From NCBI GenBank assembly GCA_900708905.1, contig CAADRB010000040.1, forward strand, positions 985,265-1,049,264: a stretch of DNA of 64,000 bases, written 5' to 3'. Position numbers and translations under genes: made by a program. The notes under the pieces were generated by a model. That model was given only the letters and a program-made list of their open reading frames with translations. It did no database searches and had not been told where the DNA came from. Within the stretch, counting starts at the first letter, position 1. Each line of letters begins with the position of its first letter. Below, in pieces: positions 1-12,830 of the stretch. The DNA is from Hymenolepis diminuta. Its lineage: Eukaryota; Platyhelminthes; Cestoda; Cyclophyllidea; Hymenolepididae.

Positions 1-1387
1 CCCTAAACGATTTACGAATCCATCAGCGGATGCTTATGCGCAATTCAAATCCTAAATAACATCTCATATTATTTGTATTTTGCCTTTTGGTAGCTTTTAG
101 AAAAAGTTTATTAATAATAAAACTTGTGAATTTATTGTAATGTGGATGTACCATTCAATCATTTTGAAATATTTAACTGAAAGTAAGAAGCGGACAATGG
201 AGCATTATTAGAAGAAACAGATGATATAAACACCGAATTTGCGATAATTTTAACTTTAGGAAGCAATAATCGGCAACGTGGAATAAATAATTTCCTTCTC
301 TCATATTCATGTCATTTCTTTGAACTTTTGTAGCTTGCCGCCTCGGATTTGAGGGAATGTGATTTTTAATAACAAATTCAATTGCTATCGCAATGCCCTT
401 ATTATCTAGTGAATTTTTCTGAGATTTAAATATTTTTTTCTTTTATTTGGGTCAATGACTAAAAGTTGATAGAATTTTAGAAGAATACCTAAAGATCGTA
501 TAAATTTGAAATTAAAATGGCCACACAACTGATTGGAGTTCGATAAAACAAAGTTAATGGCTAGAGTATTCATGCTTTGCCCGGGAACAATCAGTTTTCA
601 GTTTGTCACAAAGTCACCCATCATCCTTATCGATATGCAGGCGCACGTCGCACCGGACAGCCTGGCAGTTATCTGGGACTAAGATTGTTATCTCTCAACG
701 TCAGCAGCATGGAGACAACTTTTATAATGCCTTTGTTTGGTCAATAAAATGTCTTAAGTTAACTGTATTCTGGCTTAATTTTCTCTCTAAGTCTGAGTCA
801 GTTGTAGACTAGTGATAACTATTGTAATACATAGCATATCAGCAAAGTTTTATCTCCTATCAGTATTGCAATCTAGAAGAATCAAACTTTACGAAAGTGG
901 ACAACGGAGCAGTTTCAAAACTCTTACACCAGCTATTGTTAAACTTATACCAGACGTACGATGTATCGAGCCCATTTTAAATAAAATGATTATATTGTCT
1001 TCACCAGTAAGCCACTTACTTGAAACATTAATTTATGTAAATATTGCATTATTCTTCTGTATATACTGCAACTGAAATCTGTTCTACATTGACCTGAGTC
1101 ACAAACTAGAACAGTTTTGGCGATTTTTCTAAATCTCTCTCAATTAAAACCCGCAAAAAGCATTAGTTTACATGCTTGCATTTTGTACCTATTTTCAGCC
1201 AACGTCCCTGCTTTGGACCAGTTGGTATTCCACGCTAAAGCAAGCAATTCTTTCAGAAATTAGTATAATTATTTATTTATTTTGGCAAGTATAACCTTAT
1301 CTAACAGTGTTTCCTTTTACGGCTACAGTGTCATATTTTGATTCTGAACCATCATAATTTTATGCGGTGAGTAGAATAATTACCAGA
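1..1387. other. Intergenic AT-rich DNA
   Basis: No reading frame here has domain-like composition or usable splice sites. The two open frames at 603-812 and 812-1075 are short and lack coding character. The stretch 565-690 belongs to a three-copy dispersed repeat listed separately. Otherwise nothing is recognised. Confidence 0.6.
565..690 (+). repeat. Dispersed repeat R3, copy 1
   Basis: The segment shares ordered short blocks with 45380-45500 and 50385-50475. Copy 1 has 'catgctttg', then a block containing AAAGTCACCCAT and GATATGCAGGCGCAC; copy 2 has TTGCTTTGTCTC, AAATCGCCCATT and AATATGCAGACGCAC; copy 3 keeps the TTGCTTTGTCTC block and the closing CTTGACAGT. Order and spacing are kept although identity is modest. 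The family is unknown; it could be an old non-autonomous element. Confidence 0.4.
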
Positions 1388-1530
1388 TATTGGCGCAGCA
1401 ATTAACGTGCTCATCCGCAAAGTCACAGATTCAATGCTCACACTCAGTGAGCCAAAATGAGTAATCACACCGGCTTAGTCTGGCTTATAAAAAGGCAGAT
1501 TTTAAGTTTGCTACCCTTCCACTCAAAATA
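1388..1530 (+). repeat. tRNA-like SINE, copy 1
   Basis: The copy starts with TGGCGCAGCAAT at 1391-1402, which fits the RNA polymerase III box A consensus (TRGCNNARYNGG) at 10 of 12 positions. About 26 nt further on is a decayed box B (GATTCAATGCTC, 1429-1440). It then follows the family pattern: CTCAGTGAG, a TTAGTCTGG block and TATAAAAAGGCAG, all matched in the minus-strand copies at 16.6, 25.4 and 47.2 kb. The 3' part is more diverged. No poly-A tail is visible. Confidence 0.6.
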
Positions 1531-4500
1531 AATGTAAGAAAACGTTTTTGGAGTTGCTTGGGACTTAAGAGATTATCTTATGACCCCCAATAGGAAAAAA
1601 ATTTTCAAGTTTGAAATCGGGCAACAATAAAGTCCAGCAAGAGGTGAAGGAGGTGGAAATATCGATTCTTGGACAATAACATTAAAATTTTACCGCTTCA
1701 TATTTCAATATTCAAATTTTATTGTTTGTTGCCAGATTTATTAAACAAATTCTTGTCCATGAAGTCCATTGCTGGTCAATTATTTAGGATGCTCGGCCTT
1801 ACTACTTCAGAAGCTGGGAAAGCTAGACGATTTTGGAAAATCTTTCGCAGATTACGTGATCTTAACATAAAGTAGTCAACTTGAGTTTACTCTAATAGAA
1901 AGGGCGACAACAGAATGAATTTTTCCTCACTGCTATTCCTATGTGGGCCGATGAAAGTTAGAAATGCTGCCTCCAAAATATTTGAGACTTATTTTAATTA
2001 ACAGCGACAATTTGGCTCTTTTTTTATTTGACAGATCAGTTTTTAAAAGAAAATATTTTGTACAGGCCTTCGTCGTGCCTCTCTATGGTCTCTTGGAAGC
2101 GCAACGTTTTCGCACATATATATTCAAAGATATTTTATATGCTGCGCAATAATTAAGAAAGCTTGAAAAATTTGATACATGATATTTGCACCGAATTCTA
2201 TGCAAAGGTTAAAAAATGCCAAAAGTTGTAGAACATAGCAGTTAAAAACTGTATAATTTTCTAGTTTCTTAGAGAGCTTTTAAAGTAAACTTATCATTAT
2301 TCGCATTTTGAGGCCGCATCGAAATAATCTTCAACTCATTCGAAACTGAAATGAAATAATGAAGAAACTGAAATGCGAAGCAATAAGCTCTGAAACTAGT
2401 TAAGGCAAAATCAAAATTCTTTATCAAATGATGCTCTTTTATATCTATCAAGTAGGTTTATAATGCAAATCCATAGTGATTGCCTCACATTTAAAGTGGG
2501 CAAGTAAACATTTTCCACTTTGTCTTTTTACACAGAAATCGTATTAAAGATACCATTTTGAGAGGAATAAGTAGTTTTCAGATATAATATTTGCTGAAAG
2601 GATAATAAGGTGATGCTTGAAAATATGGCTTTGAAACCAACGATTTTTACTTATCTTTACTTGCAACTAGGGCCATATTATCCTTGAGAGCATTTTTTGA
2701 AAGCGTTCGGTTGGAGCTTAAATTTGAAGACAAGTGGATGAAAATGTATTAACTTTTGATTTTCATGACAATGGTTTTGCATCCCGCGACCCAGTTCCAA
2801 TTCAAGTGATTGCAGCAAAAGCGTGTACCTGAATTGACTAATTTTAAAAGATTGAATGAGGGTGCCACAACCACCTTTGGTATTACAGAGTCGTTTGCTA
2901 GAATAAACCAGCCAGATTTTTCTTCATCTGATTATCAGAACAGCAGAATGATATCAAGTTATAAAGCAAAAATCACGAGTTCACTCTAGATAAAACTTGT
3001 GTTCTTTTCCTCAACCCCACTCTCATAAGACTATTTATTTAATCTAGAATTCCAGATTTCTTGGGAATGTTTACGTTTATTTAATATTTATGTTTGTCTC
3101 ATATCTGACTCATCTTCTCACTATATTGGAAAACCTTCCATCTGTATCTTGTTTACACAAATTACCATGGGATTCAAGAGCGAAGGAAAATCCTCCTCTC
3201 AGTATTTTTAACTTGAAAAAGACAACCAGTCTGTTTTCCTCTTGCTCACAAATTTTCTAATAACTTTAGGTTTATGAAATAATCATTATACTAACACAAT
3301 TGAGAAAGCTCAATAATTTGTTATTTCGGCGGAGAGAATATACAAACTTTATGCAGAATTTTGCATAATAAATACAATTAAGGTGGATATTCATTAATAT
3401 ACACGATGTAAAATTATCTTTAATAGCTATTTATTAATTTAATTTGAGTGAATATTTGCTATTTCGTTTGTGCATGCACGATTTTGAAATAATTCCACAG
3501 AATTAGAATCCTTCATGTGAAAAGTTTAATTTAAGGTCCAGCTGAGAGTGCTCTTCAACCTCTTAACCTTATTGAAGTGCATATTAAGGGAATTGTAGAA
3601 CTACCGGGTAGCGATAATGAATAAGATATATTTTAAAAATGAGATAAACCTAAAGAAAATGGATAAGGAGGAGAAGTTCCGTAAAAAATAATAATAATTA
3701 TGGAAAACGAAAAAATGTCAGATAACTTTAGCACCGTTAACTGTTATTGAATTGTTCAAGATATTTTTACGATTCATTTTTTTATTAAAAATAAGTTTTC
3801 AGAATATAAACTATTATAATATTGATTTAAGTCATCTGAATTAGATTATATTTAACACTTAAAAGTGTGCATATTTTTGAGTTTGTTGACCTGTCACAGG
3901 CGTGGTATTTCTCCTTCCCATTCGATCTGATCAAACATGATTCTTAAATAAAAGAATTTACGTCATTGAAGTCCAAGATTATATAATCAGTTTAAGCGTT
4001 TAAAGGTCCTTTAAACTTATTAAAAATTAATTTAATACGCTCTAATTTAGTTAAATTTTTTCCCTTTTAATTAAAATAAGGAGAAATCTTTCCATTTTAA
4101 TTGTTAGGATGTTTAAATACGTTAGCCTAATATAAAATCTTTATGATATACAGTAAAAATATACAATAAAAAATGTTTTTGAATTTTAGGGCGAATTTTC
4201 AGTGATAAATAATAAAATAATTTGAAGTCATTTTAAATCACCTTTTCGTTCTAATCAATATATATATATATATATATTTATTTATTTATCAAACTTCAAT
4301 GCCTTAAAAATTTTCACATGAAATTTGAAATTAACTTCCATTTCAACTTAATATACAAACAACTTTATTCGCTTCACTGTTACTCAATTCTGCTGTTATT
4401 ATTCACCGACGGTTGATTATGGCAGGTCATTAATTTGCCATAATTTCGAATTTATAAGATATAAAAATTATTTGAAATTTAATCCGATGTAATTCTATCT

Positions 4501-6384
4501 CTATGCATCGAGGGATGCCATTAAATGTGTGATTTTGAATTTATATACATTTGTGCTTACATAATAGGGTAAGCCAATATTCCTCCATTAAATCAGATCA
4601 CCTGCTTTTTAATAAAGTTAATTTATAAGCAAACAAATTTGCCTTATGAATTAAGGTAAATGAGTGTATTCCTTTTAAGACCTCTACAGTTATCTAATTA
4701 AGTTAACTTTAAGTTCAAATGATGCTGTAGGTCTATGAAGATCAGATATGTATTTGTAATAATTTGAGATCAAAATTCAACACCTTAGGTACTGACTAAG
4801 ATTTTATGACAGTCGATTTCCTCGTACTAAATGAGTTGTCTACAGTATTTCGCTACCAAAGGAAAGTCTAAAAAGTATAACTAGGGAAGCATCTAGCTTT
4901 AAACAGATACAGATATAAGGTGAAGAAAACGCATTAAGCTATTGTTCTTTCCAACTGCACGAACTCATTCACCACATGATAGGAAAAAAGATGGATTTGA
5001 TTACAGAATATGTTAATAGAGTAGGATGCATTGACCTTGTAACCTTGAGGATGACACTGTGACTCACTAGTGGAATACAACTCACAACGTGGATTTTAAG
5101 TAACGGAGGCGGTTGATGAACCAGTTGGTATTATTTTAAAGCTGACCAAAGAACACAATAAAATTGATGGAAATAGATAAACCAATCACAATAGCGGGGC
5201 TGAAATCATTAGAGATGTACAAAGGCTTTTCAGGGGGAAAAAAGCAACATTCTTGAGATAGAGACTGAGAGTGCGAGAATGGAAATATTTATTCGCTAAG
5301 TAGAGGCGTTTTTAATGGAAGTGAATAATCATCGTGTAACCAAATGGTAAGTATTCAGAACATAGCAGGATCCAAAACTAAGCTCGGAGACTGCCAGCTC
5401 CAGAAAATATTCCAAATGGAATAAATTTAACATATTCGATAGGGTAAAAGATACTTTAATACGATATTTGTGTACATAAAAATAGCGGATCGGAGATAAA
5501 GAGAGTTAAATTTGAAAAAAAGCAGATAAATCGAATTAGGATTCTCCTGATATAAGTTAATTTCCACTTTTTCACTAGTAATGCAAAGTAAAAAATGGAA
5601 TTATTATTCATAAATAAGAGCCAAATTGAGTAAATGATGTGGTGGCCAAAGGAGTTACTGCAAAACTCTGAAGAAAAGTGCAAATTCAACACTGATGCCA
5701 AACCATGCCTAGTATTGACAACGCAAAGCATAAAGATATAATGACTGACGATTTCTTACTTGAATAATAAAGTAAGTAAAGTAAAAGCCGAAATAAGTTG
5801 TCAAACACTTTATTTGGGATTTTGAATAACCGAATTTGTAAATCTACTGTAAAGCATACATCAATGTGAACAACGTGTTTAAAATTGACGTATTGATGGG
5901 CCATAAAGGTACTATTTGTACGCTAATATTGTCATAATACTGTGGCAAAAACCTAAACGCGGACACAAATATTTGAAAATGGAGAAAATTCATTAAAGTC
6001 CAAAAGAAAGAAAAAGAGCGAATCTCCACTATCAGGAACCGAGAACGTTTTTATTTTTCGAGCAGAAGACAAATCAAAAAAGAGTTTAAGAAAATGAAAA
6101 AAAACGGAAACGAAGTGACTAAATCCAAATTAAAATAAAGCTAAATTTTGGGTGGATAAATTTGGATAAAATTTGTGAAAGCCAAAATGTAAAGATATTT
6201 ATAATGTTTAATGTTTAAGCATCCCGTGAAAAAAAGAAAAACGTAAATCTTGTCATTATTATATTGAAACTTGTATAAATAAATTTTTCCAAGTATATGA
6301 GTATTTTTGTTGTGTATTTTTCTTTAAAGCATAAAATATATAATTTTTCTGCTTCACATTTCCATTGGATACGATTGTAGCAAA
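1531..6384. other. Intergenic AT-rich DNA with a TA microsatellite
   Basis: I found no gene. All open frames are short, AT-driven and lack domain-like content. The only marked structure is a TA-rich microsatellite passing into TTTA repeats at about 4258-4297. Confidence 0.6.
4258..4297. repeat. TA / TTTA microsatellite
   Basis: An uninterrupted run of alternating TA dinucleotides is followed by TTTA tetranucleotide units. It is a simple repeat and likely polymorphic in length. Confidence 0.9.
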
Positions 6385-6610
6385 TACTGTAAGGCCTAGC
6401 AACAGTTTTGAAGCAAAACACCAAGAGCTGATTAGACCAAAATATATTGAACGAACCTCTTGAACCCTCTTGGGGGTCCAAGAGGGTAAGAGAGGTGAGG
6501 GATAGAGGAGATGACGTGGAGGCGAAATAGACGGTAACTAACTCTGTATGTGTGCGTGTATATGTTAAAAGGCTTAACATGGTCTCATGTAGAAGGAACA
6601 GATGGAGTGA
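6385..6610 (-). mobile_element. LTR-like element fragment, copy D
   Basis: Read on the minus strand, this segment follows the same order as the copy at 7163-7552: a CATATACACGCACAC block, a pyrimidine-rich stretch with CTCTTACCC, an ATATATTTTGGTCTA block, then CTCTTGGTGTTTTGC and CAAAACTGTTGCT. Both the 5' part and the primer-binding end are missing, so it is a fragment. It carries a perfect 10-bp hairpin (6464-6473 with 6478-6487) that the other copies lack. Confidence 0.6.
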
Positions 6611-7162
6611 TTCCGGACATCGTCTCGAGGAAGCTGAAACCTTTGCAACGCTCATTCAAGGATCACTTAATTAGCTTAATCCATTAGTTAAAATAAACCA
6701 TTTAAGGACACACGATGGTTGTGCTTAGGGTTGCAGTAGGTTCAACCACTTCAAGTACCACTTGGAGGTCGGGTTAATTAGGTCCCAGGGATTAGTTATG
6801 ACATAGAAATTTTGGAAAAGCAAAGGGATTCATCCTTCACAATTTTTAACCAAATATGTAGGTCAGTCATACAAATTTCCACTTTCTTTACACTCTGTTT
6901 GTTCAATTTTAGATCTTTGAAATTTTACCTCAATATTTATATTGTTACTCTTTCAAAGGACAGAAACTGAGTTTCAAGTAGAGGGAAATTAGGCTTTTTA
7001 AAACTTGATTAATCCAGTTTCACTTAAAAATTGACAAAATCAGTTTTTAAAAATTGAAAATACTTTTTGCTTTTCGAAGTTACAGTGGTTGGAAATATGT
7101 TTAAGGAATGGCTATGCATTTTCCGAAATTATACTTTATTCGCATCCTCACTCAATCCCATC
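6611..7162. other. Spacer between two inverted LTR-like copies
   Basis: About 550 bases of AT-rich DNA separate LTR-like copies in opposite orientation (D on minus, A on plus). No gene and no internal retroelement coding sequence is visible, so the two copies are probably independent insertions. Confidence 0.5.
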
Positions 7163-7552
7163 TGTCATATCTAGACAAGTATATCAATTCCTCTTTTTCT
7201 GTAATTGTCCTGTTTCATTTGAAAGTACATCTGCACTCCTACTTCACGTGCGTCCTTACCCAAGTGACTCATGTAAATTGTCTTTGTATTTTCACTCATA
7301 TACACACATGCCGTCATTCACAGTTTCCTACGCTTCCCTCTCATCTCCTTTTTTCCTTATCTCTCTCTTACCCGTTTGAATCTTCATTGTGGCTTGATCG
7401 ATATATTCTGGCCTAGTCAACTCATGGTGTTCTGCTCCAAAACTGTTGTTGCTGTCGTTAGCTGTTAGCTATAGTTATAACTTCAATCAGGATGTGGTTC
7501 ATTAGTTCTTACAATTTCGTACCTCCTAAATTGACGACCTTGGTTTTTGTTG
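7163..7552 (+). mobile_element. LTR-like element, copy A
   Basis: The segment begins with TGTCATATCTAGAC, passes a TCCTGTTTCATTTGAAAGTA block, GTGACTCATGTAAATTG (TATA-like in other copies), a pyrimidine-rich tract and ATATATTCTGGCC, and ends with CTCCTAAATTGACGACC. Copies at 46483-46895 (plus) and 19905-20284 (minus) match this order throughout. The small open frames inside it are by-products of its pyrimidine-rich sequence. No gag or pol follows, so it is a solo LTR or a non-autonomous element. Confidence 0.65.
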
Positions 7553-10500
7553 GCCTTTTTCAATATGCTACATGTTAAATCTGTGCTATTTGGAGATTAT
7601 AATAGGTTTTGTGTATTTATCTGTGTGTTTTGTATACGTAATTAAACAATTTAAACGTTTTATGGCTGATCATGTATATTAATTAAATTAATTAAGATTA
7701 ATTTTAAATCTTATTACCTACCAGATGTTGTCTGTGGGAATTTTCCACTTTATCCAACTCTTAAATCATCCATTTTCATGCTCCATTTGTCTATTCCCGT
7801 ACAGTCAGTGCGTCAATAGTTTTGAAAATTTTGTTCTTTAAATTCTGTTTGTTTTTTTTTAACGTTCAAATTTCATTATTAATACGCAGTTTCTTAAATG
7901 GAACCGTGTTTGCTGAGTCCAGGGTTTGTTAACCAGATGATAAATTCAGATTTTTCACAAATTCGATTAACTAGGATTCCAGAAAATGACAGGAGCTGAC
8001 ATATTTTTAATATGATTAAATTAATGGAGCATTAAACATAAGAGGTTCTCATAGTGTAAGAAACAGGAAGTTTTCATTCCCAATTCAAGCAGAAATTTTG
8101 CCCTCGACATCAATTTTTAGCGGCAAAATAAAACTCACAATGTCTGAAACAAGTCATTTCCTTTTTTTATATTTATTGTCAGTAAAGAGATTCGAATTTA
8201 TTTTTGCAAGAATACAAAATACGTCGTTTTGCAAAACAGAACAAAATTTTTTTGGGAAATGTTAAAGTATTGGTACAGGACGAGAGTTCTGCAATAGGGG
8301 TAGAAAGAACAAGTTACATTAAGTCCTTCAGATAGAGCAAAACTGACTTTAGTAAAAATAAAAAATTTTTAGATAACAAGGGGAGTGGCAAATTTTAATT
8401 TGCGAACTTTAGCAACTCCGATGGCCATTCAGGAGGACATTTTCCAACACCCATTTTCCAATGGGCAGTGGGATGTCATAATTGAGAAACTAGAGTGCCG
8501 TCATTCCCCCTCTATTGGCTACAATGTTGGTTACTCCGTTCACTGTATGTACGTTGATGGGCATCTAATCCGTAACCTTATATTTCGTTGCATTACCGAT
8601 GCATAATAAATATTAATAAAATATTATGACACATTCTTCTATGCCTCTACCATTGCGTTCCATATTTGTGAAATTAGATATCAGAATGTTTCTTTTTTAG
8701 CCCATTTTAATAAAAGTTTCATATTTTTAATCAGTAAGTTATGGTCAATCACTTCCTGTATAATCATGAATCTGTCACCTTACCCACAGTGAAGAAAACA
8801 AAAAAACAGTTTTTTCAAAAAAATGTAATTTAAACACGAGGACAAAAATAGAGTTCCCATAGAGCCTCAAGAGATTTAAACATGGGGCGGAGAATATTCT
8901 AGTGGTGAAAAAAGAAATTATTTACCACAGAAAATCAGTTTCCTTTACCTGCGATTTAGAAACAAGTTTAATTGAGCATTTGAGCTTGAAATTTGACTGT
9001 TTTCATGTTCATTTCACTCAAGGATGACTGGTAAATAAATCTTGATATATAAACTGTTATATTTTGCCAAAAAGCAGGTAGTTAACATTAACCAGCCAGT
9101 GTATTTTTACAAAAAAACAAAGTATCCATGAGGTCCAAAATACAAAAAGATCGCAGTAAATATACGGTGGGTTGTAGATCTACACATAACATTTACAGAG
9201 AAAGTTGAAACAGATTGTGAAATTAGGAGATTTTGGTCCAGAAAATAACTTGCATTGGGCCCCACTTCATTGATTAGATCTTCATGGTCTAAGCACTTTG
9301 GACCAATGCATTCATTCGTACTCAAGAGAGTGGGTATTCGTCTGCATTTTTGTAATTGATCGCTTTATAAACAAGTTTAGAGTTGTCTCTTAATGGGAAA
9401 AGGCATACATTCGAATTTGAGAATGGGTGTATGATATTCAAAAAATGTGGGCAGCGTTGTCACTCCCACCTTTGAATTTACGGAATTGTTAAATAACATT
9501 AACTGCTCTTTGTAATTGATATGCTTTGACCTTTAATAAAGATGACATTAGCAGGATGATGCGAGCTTACCTGATCATAACATTCCATTTTCACGTTCAG
9601 TAAAAAGATATTTCTCATTTTCATTTCCCAATGACGTCATACTCAATTGCAAGGACATAAAGGTTATACCTATATATGTTCATATCTGGAAGAGTTAATT
9701 TAAGTAAATAGTAGAATATGCTAAAAGTTATTGCAAAATATTATATTTTCTTACATTTAAGAGTAATCAAAACTAATCTTTGTTACTGAAATCGAACTAT
9801 CCTATTAGTTGTGTTGAAAGCCAAATTTACTTCAAAAGTGCACAATCTGTGACACGTTACGCGACAACTAACTAACCCTATTTTATGTATCAGGAGAGCT
9901 TTCAATTTCCGTCAACTATTTTTACTGCTCTTTGATGAACAAATGACTATGAGATTTAAGTCTTTTTGGTACAAAATAAATGAACATTTTTAGTTGTAAT
10001 TAAAACAAATCGTTACAATAATAAGAGTGTAAATTAAAATACTTACACTATATATTGATCAAATCTTTAGCAATGTTTGCGTTTAATTTAATAATAGGTT
10101 ATGTTTTTAATGGATCTTTAATAAAAAGCAGAACAAAATATTTTTTAAATATAAGTAAAAGTTTTTTTAACCAACTAGCAACTGCGTTTCATTCATAATT
10201 AAGGGTTTATGGTAAAGTGAGAGTTGATTTAAATGTATTTTAAGACAGGGTTTGCCCCTCTTGCAAATGTGAATGGATTGGTTTTCACTTTAAATTACTC
10301 TTAACGAATGTATAAGCAGTCAAAATGTTAGCGATAGAGATGAACTTGCCTTCATGTGAATTTGCCTTTTACTGCTATTACTGTTCTTTCTGATCAAGTG
10401 GTAAATCAAATAACTTGGTTAAAATAAGATAATTTGAGTTAATTTAATTTGTACAAACCACGAATCTAAGCTTATGCTAACTAGCCGTACTTGAGTGTTG

Positions 10501-12660
10501 CCATAAACCAAACTTTTAAGCTCTATAAATTCAAAGTAAATTTTGTCGTCCGCTAAAGTTGGTTGAATTAGTTGATTTGAAAAGCTGATAGGAAAGTGAA
10601 AGATTACTCTTGCGTACATCGGAAGTGAAATTACACGTCATCGCTGTATTGCTTCTACGTTATTGCCTTCAGAGGTCACGTCATGATGGGGTCAACCCTC
10701 ATTCATCGATTGGACAGATGTTTGATAAGTCATATTCTACCGAGTCCTGTGATTGGTTCAATCTTCTCCGGTCAATCCCTATCGGGAAAAAACCAATACC
10801 AAACGGGTAAATTGCCTCATAATTCAGCCAATAAATATCTGGTTTTTCTGGTTATCAGATTAATCCTATCTGGTTAAAACTCACCTTTTGGGGTCTGAGC
10901 AATCTGAGCAGCACACTTTATAACAGTGGCCTTGACCAATCGTTACAACATCTCGGCCACAAAAATTATTGATTAAACAAAATACAAACAAACATATGAT
11001 GCATTTGCAATGTTTAAAGCCAAAGAAAGTCAAATAAAGTACCGAAGGAAATGAAACTCTGGATTTAAATTAACTTCCTGGTTTCAAGACAAAAATGTCA
11101 GGTTATACTATTTTTGAGGTCTTACTCTTTGCGGTAACGTATTTTTATATGACCTTTAGATCAAATTAACCAACTAAGTAAAAAATCAGTCGCGTAGAAA
11201 ATTCGGATTGTTTACGGAATAATACTAACATTATAACTAACAAAATGCAATGTTAATATCTGATTGAACTTCCTCGTAGTGATTGAGTCGATAGATAAAT
11301 AAATACGGTTAAGAAACTGGTAAAGACAACAGATGTTCATATTCCGTTCAATAGCTAAAAATAGTTAATCTACTTTAATAAAATTCTTAATTATTAAAGA
11401 AATATATTATGCACTAGCTAAAGAATAGTGAAAGTATCAATTCACACGAAGAATTGAATATTAATATCGCCAGGCGAGAAGGAGGGGAAAACGAAGATGT
11501 CAAATGGGAATAGGAAATTAAAGCATCCCATTTTGAACTACAAGTCCAATAATAAATTATCTGTGCCTATGACGCCGATTCTTCGCTGATGAACGGGTGT
11601 TTAGAAGATGCTTGTAGCCTGGTCATCTTCCACCAATTAATTGACTCCCTTGCCCTTTAAATGTTAGTCATAAAACGTACATAGAATTGTGTTATTCAGG
11701 AAATCCATACATTGGGACACACGATGACTTATTGGAAATCGAAAACATTACAAATTTGAAGTTCGGGAATAAAAAGTGTGAGATTCCATAACCTATTATC
11801 TCTTCTTCCCCCATTCCATTTAACAATATTCTATTACCTGAAAATCGATGATCTTGAGTGCCACTCCCTCCTTCCCTCCCCCTGAATAATTATTACAAAC
11901 ACGTGTGTTCCTTGGTTTCAGTAGGATGCCTCTTTGAGTGAATCATAAAGAGGTAAATTGTGCTCTGCATTTCAGGACGTCTTCTAAACAAACTAATGGT
12001 GTATAACCAAGCTTATATTTACGGGTTTGAAGTACCACTCATTATTTATCGGCGATCTCCTGAATTTATATATCCTGTCTTAAATTTAGGACATAACACG
12101 TCTTAGAGAATTCTTCCTGTTATAATGAGTTGTCCTTTAATGATATGTCAAATTTACCCCCGAGCACAGTCCTACTTGTACCTGCCTTGAGTAGACGCAT
12201 TTAACTGCCAACCTATCTCCTAACTGTCTAGAATGGAACTGGCAATTTAGTGGCATGGGACAAGGATTCACGGAAGTAGCTTAATGCTGTGGACATCACA
12301 GTACTTTGTGTTGAATTTTCGTCCTGTTCTGCGTCTTAGAGATTCACCGGGTTGTCTTTCAAGGTATAAAGAACATTGTCTGGTAATTTAATAAATTCTG
12401 ATTTCTGCAGTAATATTAACATTTCTAATAATTTGTTTGATTTCAGCTTAACCAGATAAAGAACGAAATGCAAAAACTGAACGATCTATTTGCCAAAATT
12501 AAATAGAATAAACTTAATACAATCTCTAGTAAACCCACTTTTATATAGACCATTTGAATAATATTTAATGCTAATGATAACATATTTTTTGAATTCCATA
12601 CTTTTTCAGATAAAATATATTTGCAGCCAAAACCACTCCCATAAAATAATAAAATAAGAT
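7553..12660. other. Intergenic AT-rich DNA
   Basis: No gene is recognised. The 73-codon frame at 8385-8606 has no domain signal. A less AT-rich island at 10630-10945 carries clustered CCAAT and CRE-like motifs and is listed separately. Confidence 0.55.
10630..10945. promoter_or_regulatory. CCAAT/CRE-like motif cluster
   Basis: Within about 315 bases there are two ATTGG boxes (10709-10713, 10752-10756), three CCAAT boxes (10793-10797, 10828-10832, 10936-10940) and two ACGTCA CRE-type half sites (10635-10640, 10678-10683). The island is less AT-rich than its flanks. The motif density resembles the segment upstream of the PLEKHH-like gene. No adjoining coding exon is visible, so a promoter role is only an inference. 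Confidence 0.25.
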
Positions 12661-12667
12661 ATAGCTT

Positions 12668-12830
12668 GTCTATGTCTCTCGCCTCATCTCTTTCGTCCCT
12701 CAACGCTCTTATTCGTTTCAATCCTTTATTCGATACACTTTGGCCTACACAACTTTTGGGAACTACTGTTTATCAATTCAAACATTTTGTTACACCAGCA
12801 AACTGGTGACCCAGTGAATATTCACCCTTC
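12668..12830 (+). mobile_element. LTR-like element 3' part, copy E
   Basis: This copy keeps only the right-hand part of the family: a CTCTCGCCTCATCTC pyrimidine tract, TTCGATACACTTTGGCC, then TTACACCAGCAAAC directly followed by TGGTGACCC at 12804-12812. The last motif has the form and place of a retroelement primer-binding site just after an LTR end. Sequence beyond it is non-coding. Confidence 0.6.

Noticed and set aside
7089..7416. Two overlapping ~100-codon frames rich in Ser, Leu and Phe
   Set aside because: They fall inside the LTR-like copy A and come from its pyrimidine-rich sequence; similar accidental frames appear in copies C and D.
8385..8606. 73-codon plus-strand frame in a less AT-rich patch
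   Set aside because: No domain, signal peptide or splice context; composition alone does not support a gene.
10660..10700. SINE-like TCAGAGGTCACG string
   Set aside because: Only about 12 bases match the SINE and the rest of the element is absent, so it is not listed as a copy.
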